Shown: piece after piece, positions 52,355 to 61,910 of the stretch
How the letters are laid out: each line of letters opens with the position of its first letter
How positions within the stretch are numbered: position 1 is the stretch's first letter
Assembly (NCBI GenBank): GCA_903825645.1
Contig: CAIKBL010000017.1
Location: forward strand, 91,782-155,781
Direction: 5' to 3'
Length of the DNA stretch: 64,000 nucleotides
DNA from: an uncultured Pseudomonadota bacterium
Lineage (GTDB): Bacteria; Pseudomonadota; Gammaproteobacteria; Ga0077536
Position numbers and translations under genes: made by a program
Notes under the pieces: model-generated
Told to the model about the DNA's origin: nothing
The model's input: the letters and a program-made list of their open reading frames with translations, nothing else
Databases searched by the model: none

Positions 52355-53828
52355 ATCATCGGGTCTTACCTTGGCGATCGCGCTGCTCTGCGGCTGCGCG
52401 GTGACGACCGACTATCACCCACCAGCTATCACGGCACCGCCCCGTTGGCAGGCATCGCCACCCGCCTTGAGCGAGCACACGCCACTAGTCACAGAAGACG
52501 CCCGAATGCTCGCGGCCTGGTGGACCTGGTTTAACGATCCGCTCCTAAACAAACTGGTGGCGGCGGCGCTCACCCAGAATCTCGACGTCAGAGCGGCTTG
52601 GAGCCGTGTGCGGGAAGCGCGTGCAGAACGCCACGAGACACAAGCGCAGGCGGGACCCGCTGTCGGCATTGGCGGCGGCGTAAGTCGCGTGCAGAACCCG
52701 TTTCCAGGGCTGGTTCAAGGGATCCGCTATAACCTGTTCGAAGCAGGATTTGACGCGAACTGGGAGCTTGATCTTTTCGGTCGCCAGAAACGCCGAATCG
52801 AAGCCGCAGAAGCTCAAGTCGAGGTGGCACAAGACGAGCAGCGGTGGATCAAAACGGTCATCGTGGCCGATTTGGTGCGCGCCTATTGGGAGATGCGCAG
52901 CGCAAGCCGGCAGATTGCCTTGGCCGAAGAATCCGAACGCCTCGCCAGAGAAGCCACCGTAATCACTCGTCGTCTCGTCAACGCGGGACTCGTCGCACGC
53001 GACAAAGTGTTGCGGGCGAATGTTCAAGCCGAACAATTCGCAGCCACCCTGCCGGGGCTGCGGATCATGCGCGTAACCGCAGAGCGTCAGGTAGAAGTAT
53101 TGTTGGGACAAACGCCCGCAACGCTTGAGGCGACGCTCGCCGGCGAAGGGTTAGGTATCCCCCCGGCCAGCCTCAAAATGCTGATGAGTCCGGCAGCGGT
53201 ACTGCGGAATCGGCCGGACATCCTGCAGGCGGAACGACAACTCGCCGCAGCCACCGCGCTGAAGGACGCCGCCATCGCGGATCTGTATCCACGAGTCTCA
53301 CTCGGGGTTTTCTTTGGCGTGCGCAATACGGCCATCGGCATGTTACTGACGGGCATTTCGAAATCGTGGAATGGCGGCGCGAGCGCGAGTCTCCCGCTGC
53401 TCGATTCGGGACGACTGCGTGCCGCGATCGACGTCCGCGACGCGCAGACCGAAGCGGCGCTCGTCAATTACGAGCGCGTCGCGCTGAGCGCACTCCACGA
53501 AACTGAACTGGCCTTGATCCGTCTCCTGGAGCGGGAAAAAGAACACGAAGCCGAGGTACATCGCCTGACGGATTTGCGTGAAACCCGCGCGCTGGCACAC
53601 CATCGAGAAGGTCAAGGAATCGCCGGACATCTCGAGGTAATACGGGTAGAAGAGGCTGTAAACGCGGCCCGTTTAAGACTCACCCAAACCGAAATCGTGG
53701 TCAATATAGAGACTATTGCGGTCATGAAAGCACTCGGTGCGGGGGTGCCCCCGTCGGTTGGCGGCGAGGTGGGAGCATCGCCCCCCGGCAATCCGCTGCC
53801 CAACAATGGGGTCATGAACCGACGATAA
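52347..53828 (+). CDS. NodT-family outer-membrane efflux lipoprotein
   Basis: 493 residues. A lipoprotein signal (LTLAIALLCGC, Cys18 region) is followed by TDYHPP, then two TolC-like repeats. AWWTWFNDPLLNKLVAAALTQN and ILQAERQLAAATALKDAAIADLYP are the standard NodT/OprM pattern. It forms the outer-membrane channel that would pair with the EmrAB-like genes across the TetR gene. It is translationally coupled to the TetR gene by an 8-base overlap. This gives a self-contained drug-export locus. Confidence 0.93.
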   Translation: MHKSSGLTLAIALLCGCAVTTDYHPPAITAPPRWQASPPALSEHTPLVTEDARMLAAWWTWFNDPLLNKLVAAALTQNLDVRAAWSRVREARAERHETQAQAGPAVGIGGGVSRVQNPFPGLVQGIRYNLFEAGFDANWELDLFGRQKRRIEAAEAQVEVAQDEQRWIKTVIVADLVRAYWEMRSASRQIALAEESERLAREATVITRRLVNAGLVARDKVLRANVQAEQFAATLPGLRIMRVTAERQVEVLLGQTPATLEATLAGEGLGIPPASLKMLMSPAAVLRNRPDILQAERQLAAATALKDAAIADLYPRVSLGVFFGVRNTAIGMLLTGISKSWNGGASASLPLLDSGRLRAAIDVRDAQTEAALVNYERVALSALHETELALIRLLEREKEHEAEVHRLTDLRETRALAHHREGQGIAGHLEVIRVEEAVNAARLRLTQTEIVVNIETIAVMKALGAGVPPSVGGEVGASPPGNPLPNNGVMNRR

Positions 53829-53970
53829 AGGCTTGCGGGGTGGCGCGGGGGAACGCGAGACCTTAACCACCGCCGCGGAGTCTGTCAGACTGCGTCGCCT
53901 TAATGCACCCAAGGGCAGGAGCAAAGCGCGCCGGGTTTCGGCGCGGCGTCCCCGCCCTCACAACAGGAGA

Positions 53971-54270
53971 ATGAACCTCATGGCCGCTTATCTTATTGCG
54001 CATGTCAAAATCAAAGACCCCGCCAAGCTCGACGAATATAGCGCGGCTGCCGGCCCGACGCTCGCCGCCTTCGGCGGAGTCCCCATCGCGCGTGGCAAAG
54101 TAGTTGGCGTGCTGGCGGGACAGCACCAGGGGGATCGCGCGCTCGTCGCAAAATTCCCGGATGTAGAGTCGGCCCGGAATTGGTACGCGTCGCCCGCCTA
54201 TCAAGCCCTGATCCCTACCCGCGATCAGGGGATGGAACCGACGTTTGTGCTGATTGAAGAGCCCACCTGA
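53971..54270 (+). CDS. DUF1330 family protein
   Basis: 99 residues from the ATG at 53971, preceded by CAGGAGA. The family pattern is seen in AYLIAHVKIKDPAKLDEYS, RGKVVGVLAG, ARNWYASPAYQAL and the tail TFVLIEEP. It has a ferredoxin-like/dimeric alpha-beta barrel fold. No reaction is established. It stands alone, 142 bases after the efflux lipoprotein, with a strong hairpin downstream. Members of this family often occur near genes of small-molecule degradation. Confidence 0.9.
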   Translation: MNLMAAYLIAHVKIKDPAKLDEYSAAAGPTLAAFGGVPIARGKVVGVLAGQHQGDRALVAKFPDVESARNWYASPAYQALIPTRDQGMEPTFVLIEEPT

Positions 54271-54302
54271 AGGGCGATCACGGCTGAGTCAGTCCTGCGT
54301 GC

Positions 54303-54351
54303 GATCAGGGGAATCGATGGGCCGCAAAGCGGCGTATCGATTCCGATCACA
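54303..54351 (+). promoter_or_regulatory. Long two-part hairpin between DUF1330 and serine hydrolase genes
   Basis: A 9-bp outer stem (54310-54318 with 54336-54344) and a 5-bp inner stem (54321-54325 with 54329-54333) around an AAA loop form one extended hairpin with a 2x2 internal bulge. An AT-rich TATTTT lies downstream. It may terminate the upstream gene or control the downstream one. Confidence 0.6.
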
Positions 54352-54383
54352 GGCCATATTTTCGATGGGAAGGAGCTTCGTCA

Positions 54384-55622
54384 GTGTTTAAGCAAGTTTC
54401 AATAGACACCGCGCAGGGGCGTATTGAAGGTCACTATGACCCGAAATTTAGTGCCGTTTACGCGGCCTTTGTGGAGAATTTTGAACTGCGGGACGAAGTG
54501 GGTGCCAGTTGCGCACTGACACTTGACGGACAAGCGGTGGTTGATTTGTGGGGCGGCCGGGTAACACGCGGCGGGGCTGCATGGACTCGCGACACCATTA
54601 GTATGGTGTTCTCGGCGACAAAGGGCGCCATGGCAATTTGCGCCCATATGCTTGCCGATCGCGGCCTACTCGATCTCGATGCACCGATCTCGCGTTACTG
54701 GCCGGCCTTCGATGCCGGCGGCAAAGAGCAGGCCCGCGTGTCGATGACGCTAGACCACACCGTCGGCGTCCCGCACGTTCGGGGTCCGGTCAAGCCAGGA
54801 GAGTTCTGGGATTACGACGCCATGATTGCCCGGGTGGCGGAAGAGCCGGCATTTTGGGTACCCGGCAGCCGTCAGGGCTACCACGGCATCACCATGGCCT
54901 GGACGGTCGGCGAGCTGATCCATCTAGCCAGCAAGCAACGACTCGGCGCTTTCTTTGATGAGGAAATCGCAAAGCCTCTAGGGCTCGATTTTTGGATTGG
55001 ACTGCCGGAAGCGCACGAATCCCGCGTCGCGCCGATGATCATGGCCGAGCCCGATGCGGCGTGGCTTGAGACCCAATTCATCCGCACGGCGCTTGGCACG
55101 CGGGATACGCCGACGGCGCTTTTCATGCGGGATTTCGCTACCTTCGAACCCAACACCCGGGCCTGCCGCGCTGCTGAAGTCGGCTCTGCCAACGGCATGG
55201 CCAACGCTCGGGCATTAGCCGGACTGTATGCCCCATTGGCCAACGGGGGACGTCTCAATGGGATGAATATGGTGGGCCCAGAAACGCTCACCCGCATGGG
55301 GCGAGTCTCGGCAGCCACCAGCGAAGATGCGACCCTCATGATTCCGGCCCGCTTTGCCCTGGGCTTCATGAAGTCCACGGACAACCGGCGATTACCCCAG
55401 GTGGTGAACTCCTCGTTACTGATGACCGAGCCGGCTTTTGGGCACGTCGGTGCCGGCGGATCTATCGGGCTGGCCGATCCGGAATGCCGGATGAGTTTTG
55501 GCTACTCAATGAACCGGATGGGCACCGGGTTGCTGCTCAATGCGCGCGGGCAGACGCTGCTCGATGCCGCCTATACCGCGCTCGGATACCGCACCAATGC
55601 GGGCGGCGTCTGGACGTGCTGA
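54384..55622 (+). CDS. Beta-lactamase-fold serine hydrolase (family VIII esterase-like)
   Basis: 412 residues from the GTG at 54384, after GGAAGGAG. The active-site SxxK is SATK in MVFSATKGAMAICAHM, with the Tyr in QGYHGITMAW as the second catalytic element. The C-terminal GHVGAGGSIGLADP corresponds to the KTG-like strand, here HVGAGG. This is the pattern of EstB-type esterases and class C-like penicillin-binding homologues, which hydrolyse esters or amides. No signal peptide is visible, so it acts in the cytoplasm. It may process a substrate from the catabolic genes. Confidence 0.88.
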   Translation: MFKQVSIDTAQGRIEGHYDPKFSAVYAAFVENFELRDEVGASCALTLDGQAVVDLWGGRVTRGGAAWTRDTISMVFSATKGAMAICAHMLADRGLLDLDAPISRYWPAFDAGGKEQARVSMTLDHTVGVPHVRGPVKPGEFWDYDAMIARVAEEPAFWVPGSRQGYHGITMAWTVGELIHLASKQRLGAFFDEEIAKPLGLDFWIGLPEAHESRVAPMIMAEPDAAWLETQFIRTALGTRDTPTALFMRDFATFEPNTRACRAAEVGSANGMANARALAGLYAPLANGGRLNGMNMVGPETLTRMGRVSAATSEDATLMIPARFALGFMKSTDNRRLPQVVNSSLLMTEPAFGHVGAGGSIGLADPECRMSFGYSMNRMGTGLLLNARGQTLLDAAYTALGYRTNAGGVWTC

Positions 55623-55674
55623 AATTTCCGCGTCACCCGCTCGGTTCTAGGTTCATTTGCTAGCGAGATAAAGC

Positions 55675-56583
55675 ATGTCGGCACTCATCCTGCACCATTA
55701 CGCCCTGTCGCCCTTCTCCGAGAAGATGCGCCGAATTTTCGCCTTCAAGGGACTCGCATGGCACGCCGTCGAACAACCCTTGATGGCGCCCAAGCCCGAT
55801 TTAACGCCGCTCACGGGCGGTTACCGCCGGATCCCGGTGCTTCAGATAGGCGCGGATATCTACTGTGACACGGCCCTCATCGCCCGCATGGTCGAACGCC
55901 GGTATCCGACGCCGACGTGCCTACCAGCAAATATGGCCGGCAACATCGCCCTCTTGGAAGATTGGGCGGACCACCGGTTGTTCATGCAGGTCGTACCGCC
56001 TGTGCTGGTCGAGCTGCTGCCAGCCTTGCCGCCAGAATTCCTGACCGACCGAGCCGCCATGACCACCGGCTTTAGCCGCAAGGCGATTGAGGAAGGGGCG
56101 CCACAGGCCTTGAGCCAGACCCGGCAATCGCTCGACAGGCTTGACCTGCAATTGCAGGCGTCGCCTTATTTGTTAGGAGAACAGTTCACACTCGCCGATG
56201 CGTCGGTCTACCATTGCATCTGGTTCCTCAAAAACAGCCCCGGATTGTTCGCGGAAGTGCTGGCGCGGCGCGGACTGGCAGACTGGTTCAGACGCATCGA
56301 ACAAGTTGCGGGTGATCAAATACAACCGCTTACCAGTGCGGAGGCCCTTGCGATCGCGAAAGCCGCTCAGCCGGAGGACGTCCACGCCGGCTGCGTGCCC
56401 GATCGCGACTTGCGGGCGGGACGGCCGACCACCATCACCGCGGACGACTACGGTATCGAAACGACGACCGGCGAACTCATCCAGCTGACGACCGATTCAA
56501 TCACGGTGGTACGCACAGATCAGCAGGTCGGACAGGTCGCGGTACATTACCCGCGCGCCGGCTACCGGATCAGCCAGACCTGA
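55675..56583 (+). CDS. Glutathione S-transferase family protein with C-terminal extension, paralogue
   Basis: 302 residues. LILHHYALSPFSEKMRRIF, AFKGLAWHAVEQPLMAPKP and LTGGYRRIPVLQIGADIYCD mirror the GST at 9674. The C-terminal part (FTLADASVYHCIWF, and an added ~80-residue beta-rich segment ending in VAVHYPRAGYRISQ) has the same arrangement. The extension is thus conserved between two paralogues 46 kb apart. Which electrophile it conjugates is not evident. It follows the serine hydrolase by 52 bases and is divergent in sense from nothing near; the next gene (cysteine synthase-like) converges. Confidence 0.87.
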   Translation: MSALILHHYALSPFSEKMRRIFAFKGLAWHAVEQPLMAPKPDLTPLTGGYRRIPVLQIGADIYCDTALIARMVERRYPTPTCLPANMAGNIALLEDWADHRLFMQVVPPVLVELLPALPPEFLTDRAAMTTGFSRKAIEEGAPQALSQTRQSLDRLDLQLQASPYLLGEQFTLADASVYHCIWFLKNSPGLFAEVLARRGLADWFRRIEQVAGDQIQPLTSAEALAIAKAAQPEDVHAGCVPDRDLRAGRPTTITADDYGIETTTGELIQLTTDSITVVRTDQQVGQVAVHYPRAGYRISQT

Positions 56584-56628
56584 GTGCCGGCGCCGTTGCG
56601 CGAAACGCCCGTGTGCCGGCACAAATGC

Positions 56629-57627
56629 CTACAGCCAATCAGGGCTAGGGAGGTTCTTTTCCCGCAGAAAGGCGGGATTGAATAACTTTGACTGATAGCG
56701 GGTCCCGCTGTCACAAAGAAGCGTGACGATCGTGTGACCCGGACCCAGATCTTGCGCCAGTCGAATGGCGCCGGCCACGTTGACGCCGGCCGACCCGCCC
56801 ACGCAGAGGCCTTCTTCACGTAACAGATCAAAGACGACTTGGACGGATTCGCGGTCTGGGATCTGGTAGGCCCGATCAACTTCGGCGCCCTCAATATTTC
56901 GAGTCACCCTACCCTGCCCGATACCTTCGGTGATTGAGCTGCCTTCGGACTGGAGACTACCGGTCGTGAAATAGCTGAACATCGCAGCTCCAGGCGGATC
57001 GGCAACGGCGGTCACAATCCCCGCGCGCTGCTGTTTCAGAAAACCGGCGATACCGGCGAGTGACCCACCCGTCCCGATAGCGCACACAAAGCCATCCACC
57101 CGGCCTTCGGTTTGGGCCCAAATCTCCGGCCCTGTGCCCTGAAAATGGGCCTCCCGGTTGGCCAAGTTATCCCACTGATTCGCCCACAGGACACCGGCGG
57201 ACTCAGTGGTGCTCAATTCCTGCGCCACGCGCTCCGAAACCCGCACATAGTTGCCGGGATCTTTATAGGGTGCGGGTGGAACTTCCATCAGTTGCGCCCC
57301 ACAAAGACGAAGCATGTCTTTTTTTTCCTGACTCTGGGAATCCGGGATAACGATGAGTGTCCGATACCCGCGGGCATTGGCCACCAATGCCAGTCCGATA
57401 CCCGTATTGCCGGCAGTACCCTCCACAATCAGACCACCTGGGCGCAAGTAACCCCGCCGCTCAGCATCCAAGACAATGGACAAGGCGGCTCGATCTTTCA
57501 CGGAGCCACCGGGATTCAGAAACTCCGCCTTTCCAAGGATCGTACAACCCGTCAAAGCCGAAGCCTTGCGCAGCTTGATAAGTGGCGTATTCCCGATGGA
57601 ATCGCACAAGCCATCTCGATAATTCAC
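56629..57627 (-). CDS. Cysteine synthase family PLP enzyme
   Basis: 332 residues from the GTG at 57627 (AGGGA six bases upstream); a TTG at 57642 is the alternative. PLP-lysine is in LNPGGSVKDRAALSIV, the phosphate-binding loop in VEGTAGNTGIGLALVAN, and GTGGSLAGIAGF follows. The sequence resembles the longer CysK2/Mcy1 group (sulfur transfer to O-acetylserine) more than cystathionine beta-synthase. It is last in the minus-strand DSF operon after the RpfC-like kinase (57 bases away), an unusual companion for a signalling locus. It may be only a coincidental neighbour. Confidence 0.88.
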   Translation of the reverse strand: MNYRDGLCDSIGNTPLIKLRKASALTGCTILGKAEFLNPGGSVKDRAALSIVLDAERRGYLRPGGLIVEGTAGNTGIGLALVANARGYRTLIVIPDSQSQEKKDMLRLCGAQLMEVPPAPYKDPGNYVRVSERVAQELSTTESAGVLWANQWDNLANREAHFQGTGPEIWAQTEGRVDGFVCAIGTGGSLAGIAGFLKQQRAGIVTAVADPPGAAMFSYFTTGSLQSEGSSITEGIGQGRVTRNIEGAEVDRAYQIPDRESVQVVFDLLREEGLCVGGSAGVNVAGAIRLAQDLGPGHTIVTLLCDSGTRYQSKLFNPAFLREKNLPSPDWL

Positions 57628-57683
57628 GCTAAATCCCTGCAAAAGTTAATGCGGACAGTGCTCAACCGCGTCCGCAACATAAG

Positions 57684-60257
57684 TCAGCGTATTCCGGCAA
57701 TCGCTTTAAGCGCCATTTCCGAATCAGCCAGCAACGCAGCTATCTCCACGCGGAGCGCAGCCCCGGAGTTCGCGATATCGAGGCCCGTCATATATTCAAT
57801 CCGGCGCGCACAGGCAGCAAGTTTCGCGGCCCCGACAGTCCGAGCGGCCCCGCAAAGGGCGTGCATGTTCGCACGAATCTTGTCCAGTTCACTCGCCGAT
57901 CCGGTAGACGCCAGCGTCGTAATATAGTTTCTGGCATCTTCAGAAAACTCGGCAAAAAAAACCACCCTATCGTCTCCCTCCATGTAGTCGAGAAGCTCCG
58001 TTACGAGTTGTTCGTCAATGAGAGGCTCCCCTGGCGCATCCACTGGCGCCACGGAATACGGCTCTTCCGTCGTCTCCGGCAAAACGCCGTTTTTTTCTCG
58101 GAGCACGAGATTGATCAAGGCAATCAGCGCAGAGGGTTTGACTGGCTTGGTGAGGTAGCGCGTGATGCCCGCCAACGCTGCGTCAGCAATCAACTCCGGG
58201 CGGCTATCGGCGGTGACCATGATGAGAGGGATCCGTAAAGCTGGATCAACGACCGCAAAGTTATAAAGGCGGGCTACTTCCATGCCGTCCATGATCGGCA
58301 TGTGCATGTCGAGCAACGCGACCCCATAAACGCCGCTAGCAAGCTCATTGAGTGCCGATTCCCCATCGCCGACGATAGTGCAGTCGAACCCGCCTTCGGC
58401 CAGCGCCAACCGCGCGATCGTCTGGTTGGTGTGATTGTCTTCAGCAACCAACACTTTGATTCTGTGTCGACTTTCGGAGCTGACCGCCTGTGTTGCATAG
58501 TCTTTGCGCAAGGCTATCGCGGCATCTAAAATTCGCTCGAGACCTGGGGTCAACGCCTCGTGCGCGAGAAAACTGTTGAACCCTCGAGACCTGGCAGACT
58601 GTCGTGCAGACTCCGGGCCGAATGCGCAAACGGGGATGAGTATTTCACCGGCATTCGTGCACAAGGAGCGCCGGATTTCACTGGCGGTCCGCTGCCCGGC
58701 ATTTACCTCGACGAAAAGAACAGTCGGTGTCACCGATAGTCGGCTGCTCTCGTCGATGGGGAGTTCCAGAACCTTGACGCCGAAAGCCATCAAAGGGGCT
58801 CGCAACCGCTCGTGTGTCCGCACGTCGCCAAGGACCACCACATCAACCGGAAAAAGCCGGAAAAGATTCGGGACCTTTGGCGCCCGATCAAAGACCAGAT
58901 CAATCTGGAATACCGCCCCGGCCCCAGCGGCTGAGTCGACCGAAATCTGCCCCCCCATCAGGCGCACCAACTCGCGCGCGATGGCGGTTCCGAGGCCGGT
59001 TCCACCGTGCTTGCGGGTCACCGTCGTGTCGGCCTGATAGAAGGGATTAAAAATCTTCCCGAGCTGTTCTTTGGTCAAGCCCGGTCCCGTGTCCACGATC
59101 TCAAAGTGGACGCCAACTTTATCGCTTAAACCGGGTAGGCTGTCGACTCGCAGGCGCACAAAACCGGAATCCGTGAACTTCACGGCATTTCCACACAGGT
59201 TGATCAAAACTTCCTGTAGCTGACGAGGCGCGCCAATGATCTCAGGCTCAATCCTGGGGTCTATAAAAAAGTCCAGCTCTAGCCCTTTTTCGCGTGCCTG
59301 CGGCCATAGGATGGTCAGCGTGTCATTGATAACCGTATGCAGATTCATCGGTTCTCGCTGGATCGCAAACGTGCCATCCTCAAACTTACTGATGTCCAAA
59401 ATACGGTTAATCAGGTCAAGCAGCGTATTGGAGGACACTGAAACAATCCGGATCATTTCGCGCTGCTGGATCGTCGCTTCAGTACGTCCAAGCAAATCTG
59501 CAATCGAGATGATGCCGTGGAGCGGCGTACGAAGCTCGTGACTCATTTTGGCCACGAAATCACTTTTTGCCGCATAGGCGCGGCGCGCATCGGCCACTGC
59601 GGTATGCAGGCGCGAAATTAGGAACGCGGCGTAGATGGGCACGACCAGAAGCGCAATGCCGAGACCTATGGACAAGGACGGATTGGCGCTCCAAAACGAA
59701 GAGAATTGCATGACGGTCAGAAATCCAACCATAGAGGCAAGCAGATTGCCGTAGAGATAGGGCAAACCGAAACGCATGCCGTAGCCAATGGTGATCCAGA
59801 GATAAACTCCGTACGCGCCCGCCAGGGCCTGACCGCCGAAGAACAGCAGCCAGGTAACCGCCAGATTGTCTGCGATGATGCTCGCGATCCGCTGCCCGAT
59901 ACGCCATCGAGCGCCAAGGTGTCGCGAGCTCAGTGCCCGCGCCCAAACATAAAGTGAAAGTGCTGAGAGCACGCAGACGCCGAACGTGGTGCATATCCAG
60001 GTAAAACCGAGCGCCGGCTCGTGGCGGTAAGCCAGCAGGCCAAGCAGGATGAAAGCGACATTCATCCCAAACCGGATTTTCGCTTGCGCAAGCTCGCCAA
60101 GAGGCTCCGGGCCTTCGTCTAAAACATAAGTCTGTGCCGAAGTAACGTGTGAGCGGTCAATCACCTCGGCCGCCCGTCCCCAGAAGGGACGACGCTTCTC
60201 ACCGACCGGCTGGGCGGCATCCACCGAGGACATTGCGGGCATGCCACTTAGCGCCAT
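57684..60257 (-). CDS. rpfC: RpfC-type hybrid sensor histidine kinase (DSF receptor)
   Basis: 857 residues. After a ~60-residue cytoplasmic start come about five membrane helices (residues 62-215), including the RpfC-like VYLWITIGYGMRFGLPYLYG and the SANPSLSIGLGIALLVVP segment. His240 (KMSHELRTPLHG) is the autophosphorylation site, with the ATPase core at 340-455. A receiver with Asp650 (LLDMHMPIMDG) and a C-terminal Hpt domain with His799 (NMHALCGAARTVGA) follow. This is the architecture of Xanthomonas RpfC, which senses diffusible signal factor. It is on the same strand as the ketoacyl synthase and ACP, divergent from rpfF. No RpfG is in the window. Confidence 0.92.
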   Translation of the reverse strand: MALSGMPAMSSVDAAQPVGEKRRPFWGRAAEVIDRSHVTSAQTYVLDEGPEPLGELAQAKIRFGMNVAFILLGLLAYRHEPALGFTWICTTFGVCVLSALSLYVWARALSSRHLGARWRIGQRIASIIADNLAVTWLLFFGGQALAGAYGVYLWITIGYGMRFGLPYLYGNLLASMVGFLTVMQFSSFWSANPSLSIGLGIALLVVPIYAAFLISRLHTAVADARRAYAAKSDFVAKMSHELRTPLHGIISIADLLGRTEATIQQREMIRIVSVSSNTLLDLINRILDISKFEDGTFAIQREPMNLHTVINDTLTILWPQAREKGLELDFFIDPRIEPEIIGAPRQLQEVLINLCGNAVKFTDSGFVRLRVDSLPGLSDKVGVHFEIVDTGPGLTKEQLGKIFNPFYQADTTVTRKHGGTGLGTAIARELVRLMGGQISVDSAAGAGAVFQIDLVFDRAPKVPNLFRLFPVDVVVLGDVRTHERLRAPLMAFGVKVLELPIDESSRLSVTPTVLFVEVNAGQRTASEIRRSLCTNAGEILIPVCAFGPESARQSARSRGFNSFLAHEALTPGLERILDAAIALRKDYATQAVSSESRHRIKVLVAEDNHTNQTIARLALAEGGFDCTIVGDGESALNELASGVYGVALLDMHMPIMDGMEVARLYNFAVVDPALRIPLIMVTADSRPELIADAALAGITRYLTKPVKPSALIALINLVLREKNGVLPETTEEPYSVAPVDAPGEPLIDEQLVTELLDYMEGDDRVVFFAEFSEDARNYITTLASTGSASELDKIRANMHALCGAARTVGAAKLAACARRIEYMTGLDIANSGAALRVEIAALLADSEMALKAIAGIR

Positions 60258-60296
60258 GGCAGGAGGACTACTTGAGCGGTAACGCGCGAGCGCAAC

Positions 60297-61643
60297 TCAA
60301 TCATGGTCGACGCGCGCGAAAATCAGCCCAGCGTTGTGCCCGCCAAAACCAAAACTTTCCGATAGGGCAAAATCGAAGGGATGGGCAGCCGAAACCTTAC
60401 AAAAATCGAGTTCGCGAATGGGGTGATCGAGATTGCGTGAAACATGCACGCGCTGCTCGCGCAGGCTCTTGATAGTCACAATGGCTTCCAGTGCACCGCT
60501 CGCCCCGAGGGTATGCCCAAGGATGGATTTTGTACTGTTTATTTTAGGCCCCACCCCGAAATAACGTTCGATAAGCGCGCTTTCAACCTGATCATTTATT
60601 TCCGTCGCGGTACCGTGCGCATTGAGGTAACCGATATCGGTGGGCGCCAATCGCGCGTCTTCCAGCAAGCGGTCCCACATCGCGCAAATACTATTGTTGT
60701 CTTCAGAGATTGACACCATCGACACGGCATCCGACGTGAGGGCAAAGCCGCGAACTTCGGCCAGAGCCGCCGCGCCTCTTGCCCGCGCGAACGATGCGGA
60801 CTCCAACACGAGCATCCCGGCCCCGCCTTCGCTAAATAAGAAACCTGTTCGTGCGCGATCGAACGGCCGATTCTCCGCGCCCTGTTCGGCCCCTGGCTTT
60901 GCTAATGTCTGTAACCGGTCAAACCCCATGAAAACGCCGCCCGCGTTATCCCTCAAGTGCTCGACACCGCCGGCAATCGCGAAATTGAGCTCACCACGCT
61001 TGATCGCTTGGTAAGCCCGGCCAATCGCGACAGTACCCGACGCGCAGGCATAACACACGGTATCGTTGGGGCCTTTTAGACCGAAACGAATCCCGACCGT
61101 CGCGCTCGGCGCATTCGGCATCGTCTGGCAGATCACCAGCGGATTAACCCGCGCGTGCGCTTTGAGCGCCGCGACATGCTCCGTCAAGTCCGCGTCGTCA
61201 GGGAAGTCTTGCAGGAGTTGTTCAAAGCGGGATTTCATGCCGCCGAATAGATGCGCCCGGTAGTTATCGAAGGGCGCTTTCGCGCCGCTGAACCCCGTGC
61301 CGACAAAGACGCCAGCACGCAACGCACCCGGACCAGCCGCTCGAAATAAATCGGTCGCCCCGGCTTCGCGCATTGCTTCGTCACTAGCGGCCGCGCACAG
61401 GAGCGCCGGCATGCTCATGGTGAGCACATCAGCGCGGGAAAACCCCATTGCCGAAAAATTCATGGGTGGAAGCGGCGCCCATGTGCGGCTTGTCGCTCGA
61501 TAATAGGTGCTCCAGCTCGCCGGTACGGGCGCCGAGGGATCTTCTCCCGCCAGACACGCCCGCCACAGCGCCTCACTCCCAGAACCAAACGACGAGAGTG
61601 CTCCAGTCCCGGTGACGACGACGCGGTCGGATTGCGCTGTCAT
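60297..61643 (-). CDS. Beta-ketoacyl-ACP synthase (KAS II/FabF-like) in the DSF locus
   Basis: 448 residues of the KAS II family with the Cys-His-His triad intact: Cys200 (TVCYACASGTVAIG), His343 (LNAHGTATEIND) and His377 (SILGHTLGASGALEA). It condenses malonyl-ACP with an acyl chain. It follows the small ACP gene by 13 bases and precedes the RpfC-like kinase by 40 bases, so it appears to be a dedicated chain-elongating enzyme for this locus. It is not part of a normal fab cluster, as no fabD or fabG is near. Confidence 0.88.
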   Translation of the reverse strand: MTAQSDRVVVTGTGALSSFGSGSEALWRACLAGEDPSAPVPASWSTYYRATSRTWAPLPPMNFSAMGFSRADVLTMSMPALLCAAASDEAMREAGATDLFRAAGPGALRAGVFVGTGFSGAKAPFDNYRAHLFGGMKSRFEQLLQDFPDDADLTEHVAALKAHARVNPLVICQTMPNAPSATVGIRFGLKGPNDTVCYACASGTVAIGRAYQAIKRGELNFAIAGGVEHLRDNAGGVFMGFDRLQTLAKPGAEQGAENRPFDRARTGFLFSEGGAGMLVLESASFARARGAAALAEVRGFALTSDAVSMVSISEDNNSICAMWDRLLEDARLAPTDIGYLNAHGTATEINDQVESALIERYFGVGPKINSTKSILGHTLGASGALEAIVTIKSLREQRVHVSRNLDHPIRELDFCKVSAAHPFDFALSESFGFGGHNAGLIFARVDHD

Positions 61644-61655
61644 GGGTGGCGGACA

Positions 61656-61910
61656 CTACCCTTTGGACGCAAGGGTACGGGCAACGAAGTCTTCGATCCA
61701 ACCAATGGTGACGTTCTCCTTGGGCAAATCAACGGTGTCGAATTCGGTGTCGAATTCCTCATCAAGCGAAATGATGATCGTGATAACCTGCATCGAATCT
61801 GCACCGAGATCCTCCTTCACGCGCGTTTCACGCGACAGATCCGGGTCGGTGAGCGCCAGCGTCTCGGCAATGACCCTCTGAATACGCTCCAAATTCCCGG
61901 CATCCTCCAT
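61656..61910 (-). CDS. Acyl carrier protein in the DSF locus
   Basis: 84 residues, acidic, with the phosphopantetheine attachment Ser39 in DLGADSMQVITI. Helix 1 (IQRVIAETLALTD) and the end EDFVARTLASKG are of ACP type, but the sequence differs from the housekeeping AcpP (which has GADSLDTVELVM). A GAGG ribosome site precedes the ATG at 61910. It is the first gene of the minus-strand operon ACP-KAS-rpfC-cysteine synthase and is divergent from rpfF across 431 bases. A private acyl carrier for the signal precursor is the simplest idea. Confidence 0.9.
   Translation of the reverse strand: MEDAGNLERIQRVIAETLALTDPDLSRETRVKEDLGADSMQVITIIISLDEEFDTEFDTVDLPKENVTIGWIEDFVARTLASKG

Noticed and set aside
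57112..57927. 271-codon plus-strand ORF
   Set aside because: It lies antisense to the cysteine synthase-like gene and the end of rpfC, with composition of a shadow frame.
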